Origin: Candidatus Moranbacteria bacterium UBA4824
Lineage (GTDB): Bacteria > Patescibacteriota > Minisyncoccia > Moranbacterales > UBA2206
Reading direction: 5' to 3'
Assembly (NCBI GenBank): GCA_002400405.1
Contig: DHFM01000028.1
Location: forward strand, 1 to 26,476
DNA length: 26,476 bases
Shown one piece after another: positions 22,323-26,476 of this stretch (within the stretch, counting starts at the first letter, position 1; each line of letters begins with the position of its first letter). The notes beneath the pieces were generated by a model that saw nothing but the letters and a program-made list of their open reading frames with translations, had not been told where the DNA came from and did no database searches. The position numbers and the translations under genes are program-made.

Positions 22323-24033
22323 ATTTTCTTACTCCAATTAACCATAATTTATTTTCCAACCACTTCCCCATCACAAATCGCAAAATTGTTCGGGTGATGA
22401 CCACCGCCGTAAACATCGAAACAATCACTCCGATAATCAGCGTCACGGCGAAACCCTTCACGAATCCTGTTCCCATTTCAATCAAAATAAACGCCGTAAT
22501 AATGGATGACATATTTCCGTCGCGAATCGATGTCCAAGCTCGCTTGAAACCTTCTTCAATAGCACTCAAAATATCCCGTCCTTTTTTTATCTCTTCCTTA
22601 GTTCTTTCAAAAATCAAAATATTAGCGTCCACGGCCATTCCAATTGAAAGCACAAAACCAGCAATTCCTGGGAGAGTAAGAGTAATTTGCCACGGCGAAA
22701 ATCCGGATAATTTGAAAATTGAAATCATTAGAGCAGAATAAATGAGAAGCGAGAAAGAAGCTACTAGTCCCAAAAATCGATAGAATAAAAGCATAAAGAT
22801 AATTACTAAAACCATTCCGATAATTCCCGCCTTTAAACTTTTTTCCAAAGATATTTTTCCTAGTGATGCTTCCACGCTTTGTTGATTGATTGGATTGCCA
22901 ATGGGCACAGGTAAAGCACCTTCGTTTAATCTTTTGACTAAATCATTGGCTTCTTGAGTTGTATAACTACCCGTAATTTGCGCTTTGCCATTAGGAATTT
23001 CAGAATTTACTGTTGGGTTGGTTATAATTTCTCCATCAATCAAAATTGCTACACGCTTTCCAATATTTCGCTTGGTTATTTCTGCAAAAAGTTTTGTACC
23101 TTCTTCGTCAAATTCCAAATCAATTACAGGCTCTGTAAGTCCTTGATTTTGAAAACCAACACTAGCGCTTTTTAAATTTTTTCCCGTAAGGCTAGTGGCC
23201 GTAACTTCTATTTTTGGTTCTGGTTGAACTTTTTTTGCAATCAAAATATGTGCGCTCTTGAATTCTTGATTACTTGCCCCGCTATCACCTTCAGGTGATT
23301 TTGCGGGGTCACCTTCGCCCCGTACCTCGATTCTTTTGATTATATGCCAGCCAAATTGCGTTTTCACTAATTCTTTGTATATTTCGCCATCCTCCAATCC
23401 CTTGTCGAAAATGACGGCTTCATATTCCGGAACAAACATTCCTTTTTTGATAAAATCATATTCCCCGCCTTTTTCTTTTGATCCCGGATCTTCACTATTT
23501 TCCTTGGCAAGTTTAGCAAAATCTTCACCCGCCAAAGCTTTTTTCAAAACATCTTCGGCTTTCTTTTTAGCAGTTTCGTTGAATTTATTCAGTTCATCTT
23601 CCGGAATTTTTTCTACCGCAGTTTCTTTTTCTTCTTTAAATTCTAGAAATGGCATCTCTCCGATTCTTTTTTTGGCTTCATTGATGTCTCTAATTCCCGC
23701 TAATTCCACAATCAATCTTTGTTCGTCGCCTGATTTAGTAGTGTAAATGACTGGTTCGGCCACCCCAAAAGCGTTGATTTTTCGCTCAACCGCGTCTTGC
23801 ATCGCTTGCATGGCTTCTTTTTGTTTTGCCAGATCAACTTGGCTCAAATCAGCCTTATATTCCAAATGAATCCCCCCTTGCAAATCCAAACCTAAATTAA
23901 TTTTTGGTTTATTGAAGAAATCATAAAGCTTTGGAATTTTGGAAACCGCTCGCGGATAGGAAATTAGTCCCGCCAAAATTGCCAGAATTATCACCGCCCC
24001 AAATTTTAGTCTAAGTTTTTGTCTAACATTCAT
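22321..24033 (-). CDS. secD: SecD with inserted parvulin-like segment
   Basis: SecD supports proton-driven release of exported proteins. From the ATG the product is 570 residues (positions below refer to this start). An N-terminal membrane helix is followed by INLGLDLQGGIHLEYK and MQDAVERKINAFGVAEPVIY, then LEFKEE near 131-136. The P1 region continues at IEVTATSLTGKNLKSASVGF (about 275-294), with DLEFDEEGTKLFAEIT and NEGALPVPI. The membrane part has VLSIGMAVDANILIFERTKEE. Between 137 and 268 is a parvulin-like segment (GEDFAKLAKENSEDPGSKEK, MFVPEYEAVIFDKGLEDGE, KTQFGWHIIKRIEV, then AHILI). An in-frame palindrome lies within it. A TTG six codons upstream is a possible but less likely start. 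Confidence 0.95.
   Translation of the reverse strand: MNVRQKLRLKFGAVIILAILAGLISYPRAVSKIPKLYDFFNKPKINLGLDLQGGIHLEYKADLSQVDLAKQKEAMQAMQDAVERKINAFGVAEPVIYTTKSGDEQRLIVELAGIRDINEAKKRIGEMPFLEFKEEKETAVEKIPEDELNKFNETAKKKAEDVLKKALAGEDFAKLAKENSEDPGSKEKGGEYDFIKKGMFVPEYEAVIFDKGLEDGEIYKELVKTQFGWHIIKRIEVRGEGDPAKSPEGDSGASNQEFKSAHILIAKKVQPEPKIEVTATSLTGKNLKSASVGFQNQGLTEPVIDLEFDEEGTKLFAEITKRNIGKRVAILIDGEIITNPTVNSEIPNGKAQITGSYTTQEANDLVKRLNEGALPVPIGNPINQQSVEASLGKISLEKSLKAGIIGMVLVIIFMLLFYRFLGLVASFSLLIYSALMISIFKLSGFSPWQITLTLPGIAGFVLSIGMAVDANILIFERTKEEIKKGRDILSAIEEGFKRAWTSIRDGNMSSIITAFILIEMGTGFVKGFAVTLIIGVIVSMFTAVVITRTILRFVMGKWLENKLWLIGVRK
23277..23322. repeat. Palindromic element inside secD, in frame
   Basis: CCCCGC, ATCACCTtcAGGTGAT and GCGGGG form a stepped hairpin. 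GGGGtcaccttcgCCCC overlaps it as an alternative one. Encodes GEGDPAKSPEGDSGAS (about residues 239-254 from the ATG), a Gly/Pro/Ser linker between GWHIIKRIEV and FKSAHILI. Confidence 0.9.
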
Positions 24034-24040
24034 ATTCTTT

Positions 24041-24068
24041 ATTTTACACAAACCTTATTAAATTGCAA
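24041..24068 (-). promoter_or_regulatory. Promoter candidate before secD, possibly leaderless
   Basis: Minus strand TTGCAA (24068-24063), 16 nt, TAAAAT (24046-24041), then 7 nt to the secD ATG. The -35 box has two mismatches. An internal promoter is plausible because it fills the gap between the NUDIX gene and secD. Confidence 0.35.
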
Positions 24069-24075
24069 CTTTATA

Positions 24076-24531
24076 TTATTTTATCTTTTTTATTTCCTTT
24101 AACACTCTATCAAAGCCTAGTAATAATTTAAATTTTTTGGCGTCTTGGAATTTTATCCATCTATAATCTTGCGCTTCCCAATCTAATTTTATCTTATCTG
24201 TTTTCACTTCCACTAAAATTGGATGCACGATCCAAGTTTTTTTGTATTTTGGCGCCTCTTGGTGGAAAATATTTCCTAACTTTATTGAAATTATATCTTT
24301 TTTGGCGATCCCCAATTCTTCCTTGATTTCACTTTCTACTTTTTGTTTGAGTATTTGAGAATCATCTAGGAACCCAGAAACACCGCTCCAAAACTCCGGA
24401 TAAAAATTCAAAGTTTTACTTCTTTGAACAATAAGAATTTTATTTTTATTTTTAACTACACAATTAATCACCGGCGCAAATCTCGCATTCGTAAAATCAA
24501 TTTGTCTATGTTTTGGTTGAAATTTTTTCAT
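24076..24531 (-). CDS. NUDIX-family hydrolase with degenerate box
   Basis: NUDIX proteins hydrolyse nucleoside diphosphates linked to another moiety, often damaged nucleotides. The 151-residue product has the family layout. FAPVINCVVKNKNKILIVQR is the first strand pair. The NUDIX box spans residues 53-75 and includes GFLDDSQ and SEIKEELGI. The C-terminus has DWEAQDYRWIKFQDAKKF. In the box the first Glu is Gln59 and the Arg is Ser67, but Glu68, Glu71 and Glu72, which bind metal, remain. It begins 1 nt after the DUF523 gene, so translation is probably coupled. The substrate is unknown; reduced or altered activity is possible. Confidence 0.85.
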   Translation of the reverse strand: MKKFQPKHRQIDFTNARFAPVINCVVKNKNKILIVQRSKTLNFYPEFWSGVSGFLDDSQILKQKVESEIKEELGIAKKDIISIKLGNIFHQEAPKYKKTWIVHPILVEVKTDKIKLDWEAQDYRWIKFQDAKKFKLLLGFDRVLKEIKKIK

Positions 24532-24532
24532 T

Positions 24533-24946
24533 TTATAAATCTTCTTCCGTTATTATTTTAATTCCATTTTTCTTTAACAAAGCAGCTGTTATGCCGTCCC
24601 CCTTGATAATTTTTCCCGAAAAAGTTCCATCATAAATCTGTCCACATCCGCAAGATGGACTTTTTTGCTTTAATATCGCTTTCTTCACATTGAAAAGCTT
24701 AGTTATTTTTAAAGTTTCTTCCGCTCCTTTTTTAAATTCATTTGTCACATTCTCTCTGCTATTGGATACGACCTTACCATCCTTAATTTCATAAGGCCCC
24801 CTAGGAATCGGCAAACCACCGAGCTGTTCTGGACAAACTGGAATTAAAATTTCTTTTTTAGAAAGTTCTAAAACTTTTTTATTTGGTTTACTTTTTCCAT
24901 CATAACGACAATTTATTCCCAACAAACAAGCACTGCAAATTTTCAT
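24533..24946 (-). CDS. DUF523 / TudS-like Fe-S protein
   Basis: DUF523 includes TudS, a 2-thiouracil desulfurase carrying an oxygen-sensitive [4Fe-4S] cluster. From the Met 4 nt past the secA stop the product is 137 residues. It starts MKICSACLLGINCRYDGKS, with Cys4 and Cys7 as the first cluster ligands, continues IPVCPEQLGGLPIPRGPYE, and has the SPSCGCG third-ligand region near 98-102. An in-frame Met at 24961 would overlap secA by 11 bases and is less favoured. A longer frame from 25024 lies inside secA and is rejected. It has no partner domain. Likely desulfurates thio-pyrimidines, though substrate is inferred. It is operonic with secA and the NUDIX gene. Confidence 0.85.
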   Translation of the reverse strand: MKICSACLLGINCRYDGKSKPNKKVLELSKKEILIPVCPEQLGGLPIPRGPYEIKDGKVVSNSRENVTNEFKKGAEETLKITKLFNVKKAILKQKSPSCGCGQIYDGTFSGKIIKGDGITAALLKKNGIKIITEEDL

Positions 24947-24950
24947 AATT

Positions 24951-26476
24951 TTATTTTCCATGACATTTTTTATACTTTTTCCCTGATCCACACGGACAAG
25001 GGTCATTTCGCCCGACTTTGTCATTATTTACAATAGGAGAAAGTTTTTTAGGCTCTTTATTTTTTGATCCTTGTTCATTGTTCGTTGCTCCTTGTTTTGC
25101 AGAAGAAAATTGCTCCACTTCTCCACCACCACTATAATTCAGACTATTTTGCTTAAGCGTTTCTTGCGCTTGCGGTGTAACGATATTAACTTTGAAAATT
25201 GTGCGGACAATTGTTGCGCGAATGTTATCCATCAAATGAGAAAAAATCAAATAGGCTTCTCGTTTATATTCAATCAATGGATCTCTTTGCCCATAGCCAC
25301 GTAACCCAATGCCGTCTCGCAAATAATCCATTTCATCTAGATGACTCATCCACATCATATCCATTGTTTGCAAAATCACGGCTTTTTCAATGCCTCGCAT
25401 ACTTTCTGTGCCAATTTCTTGTTCTTTTCTGTTATACGCTTCCTTGGCCAAACCACTCAGATATTGCGTCATTGCAGAAACTTTTTCCGCCGAATTTTTG
25501 GCGCTATCATTTTTAATTTCCTTTAATTTATTCTCCACTGATTTGTCGGCTGAAATGATGTTCTTCATTCCTTCATAAATTTCTTTCATATCAATTTTTT
25601 CTTCTTCGGCGCTATGAAAAGAAACTAGATTTTCCATTTCTTGACTGATATACCCTAGCATTTCATTTTTAAGATCTTTCGATTCCAAAATTTCTCGTCG
25701 TTTTTTGTATATCACTTCGCGCTGTTTGTTCATCACGTCATCATATTCCAAAACATGTTTTCGAATGTCAAAGTTGAAACCTTCGATTTTTGATTGAGCG
25801 TTTTCAATGGTGCGAGAAATAATCTTATTTTGAATCGGTTGATCTTCTGGTAGTCCCAAAGTGTTCATCATACTAATGAGTTTATCTCCGCCAAAACGGC
25901 GCATTAGTTCGTCTTCCAGCGACACAAAAAATTGCGAGGCTCCCGGATCACCTTGTCGTCCCGCGCGTCCACGAAGCTGATTGTCAATACGTCTTGCTTC
26001 ATGTCTTTCTGTGCCTAAAATGAAAAGTCCACCCACTTCTTTGACTCCCTCACCTAATTTAATGTCCGTTCCGCGTCCCGCCATATTAGTCGCGATTGTC
26101 ACCGCTCCAAGTTGTCCAGCATTTTGGATGATGAGCGCTTCTTTTTCATGTTGCTTAGCATTCAAAACTTCATGTTTCACGCCAAAACGCGTGAGCAATG
26201 CGCTCAAATATTCTGATTTTTCAATGGCAATTGTGCCAACCAAAACTGGCTGACCGGTTTTATTTATCTCCTTGATCTTTTCACAAATCGCATTAAATTT
26301 TCCTTTCTCTGATTTATAAACAATGTCAGCTAGATCTTTTCTGATGAGCGGTCTGTTAGTTGGAATTTCCACCACATCAATGTTATATACTTTAAAAAAT
26401 TCTTCGGCTGAGGTAGTGGCTGTTCCTGTCATACCAGAAAGTTTTTTGTAAATTCGAAAATAATTTTGAAAAGTGA
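24951..26476 (-). CDS. secA: Preprotein translocase ATPase SecA, C-terminal part
   Basis: SecA drives preproteins through SecYEG by ATP hydrolysis. The gene runs off the right edge: the reading frame is open through the last base (TFQNYFRIYKKLSGMTGTAT at the edge). About 508 residues are visible. They hold NBD2 (KSEKGKFNAICEKIKE, TNMAGRGTDIKLGEGV, RRIDNQLRGRAGRQGDPGAS), the helical scaffold and wing domains (IISRTIENAQSKIEG, VLEYDDVMNKQREVIY, MWMSHLDEMDYLRDGIGLRG), and the C-terminal zinc motif CPCGSGKKYKKCHGK. A low-complexity Asn/Gln/Ser linker precedes the zinc motif. DUF523 follows 4 nt later. Confidence 0.98.
   Translation of the reverse strand, partial: TFQNYFRIYKKLSGMTGTATTSAEEFFKVYNIDVVEIPTNRPLIRKDLADIVYKSEKGKFNAICEKIKEINKTGQPVLVGTIAIEKSEYLSALLTRFGVKHEVLNAKQHEKEALIIQNAGQLGAVTIATNMAGRGTDIKLGEGVKEVGGLFILGTERHEARRIDNQLRGRAGRQGDPGASQFFVSLEDELMRRFGGDKLISMMNTLGLPEDQPIQNKIISRTIENAQSKIEGFNFDIRKHVLEYDDVMNKQREVIYKKRREILESKDLKNEMLGYISQEMENLVSFHSAEEEKIDMKEIYEGMKNIISADKSVENKLKEIKNDSAKNSAEKVSAMTQYLSGLAKEAYNRKEQEIGTESMRGIEKAVILQTMDMMWMSHLDEMDYLRDGIGLRGYGQRDPLIEYKREAYLIFSHLMDNIRATIVRTIFKVNIVTPQAQETLKQNSLNYSGGGEVEQFSSAKQGATNNEQGSKNKEPKKLSPIVNNDKVGRNDPCPCGSGKKYKKCHGK

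Noticed and set aside
24947..25024. Longer start for the DUF523 protein
   Set aside because: It would lie fully inside the secA C-terminal zinc-motif codons; the family begins at MKICSACLLG.

Overview
The window is a compact, AT-rich bacterial chromosome segment, almost all of it transcribed leftward (minus strand). It is housekeeping DNA: translation, RNA polymerase alpha, four-part Sec export, aminoacyl-tRNA synthetases. Several features point to a Candidate Phyla Radiation (Patescibacteria) genome, probably near Parcubacteria/Moranbacteria. These are a short EF-Ts, ribosomal proteins with added Lys/Glu-rich tails, a membrane protein with a baseplate-J-like domain next to an FtsA/PilM-like ATPase, a SecD with an inserted parvulin-like region, and almost no biosynthetic genes. 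The lineage is an inference; no rRNA or complete marker set is present. The genetic code looks standard.

Layout from left to right: a partial tRNA-Thr(TGT), a TPR membrane protein, ricT, tsf and rpsB, all driven leftward from a strong promoter near 3311-3339. A single rightward gene, rpmE, starts from an overlapping divergent promoter and ends at its own terminator. Next is the leftward alpha-operon block infA-rpmJ-rpsM-rpsK-rpsD-rpoA-rplQ-rplM-rpsI, with a consensus promoter at 8412-8440 and a terminator at 3749-3780. Then come the baseplate-J-like gene, the FtsA/PilM-like ATPase and an isolated pyruvoyl-dependent arginine decarboxylase, followed by tyrS with a 260-nt leader. A tight pheS - small membrane protein - pheT - valS operon follows. 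Last are a small SHOCT-like protein, secF, secD, a NUDIX protein, a DUF523/TudS-like Fe-S protein and the C-terminal part of secA, which runs off the right edge.

The most unusual aspect is the repeat content. (1) Perfect or near-perfect palindromes lie in frame inside coding genes: at least six insert-like segments in pheT, one in pheS and one in secD. This resembles the Rickettsia palindromic elements. Two of the families recur in the window, one both inside pheT and in the tyrS upstream spacer. (2) Nearly every 70-150-nt spacer between co-directional genes is an imperfect hairpin. Its arms are short-period tandem repeats, and each spacer has its own repeat word, with two words shared between two spacers each. 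(3) SecD carries a parvulin-type segment whose first strand (AHILI) comes after its last strand (GWHII), which suggests a circularly permuted domain.
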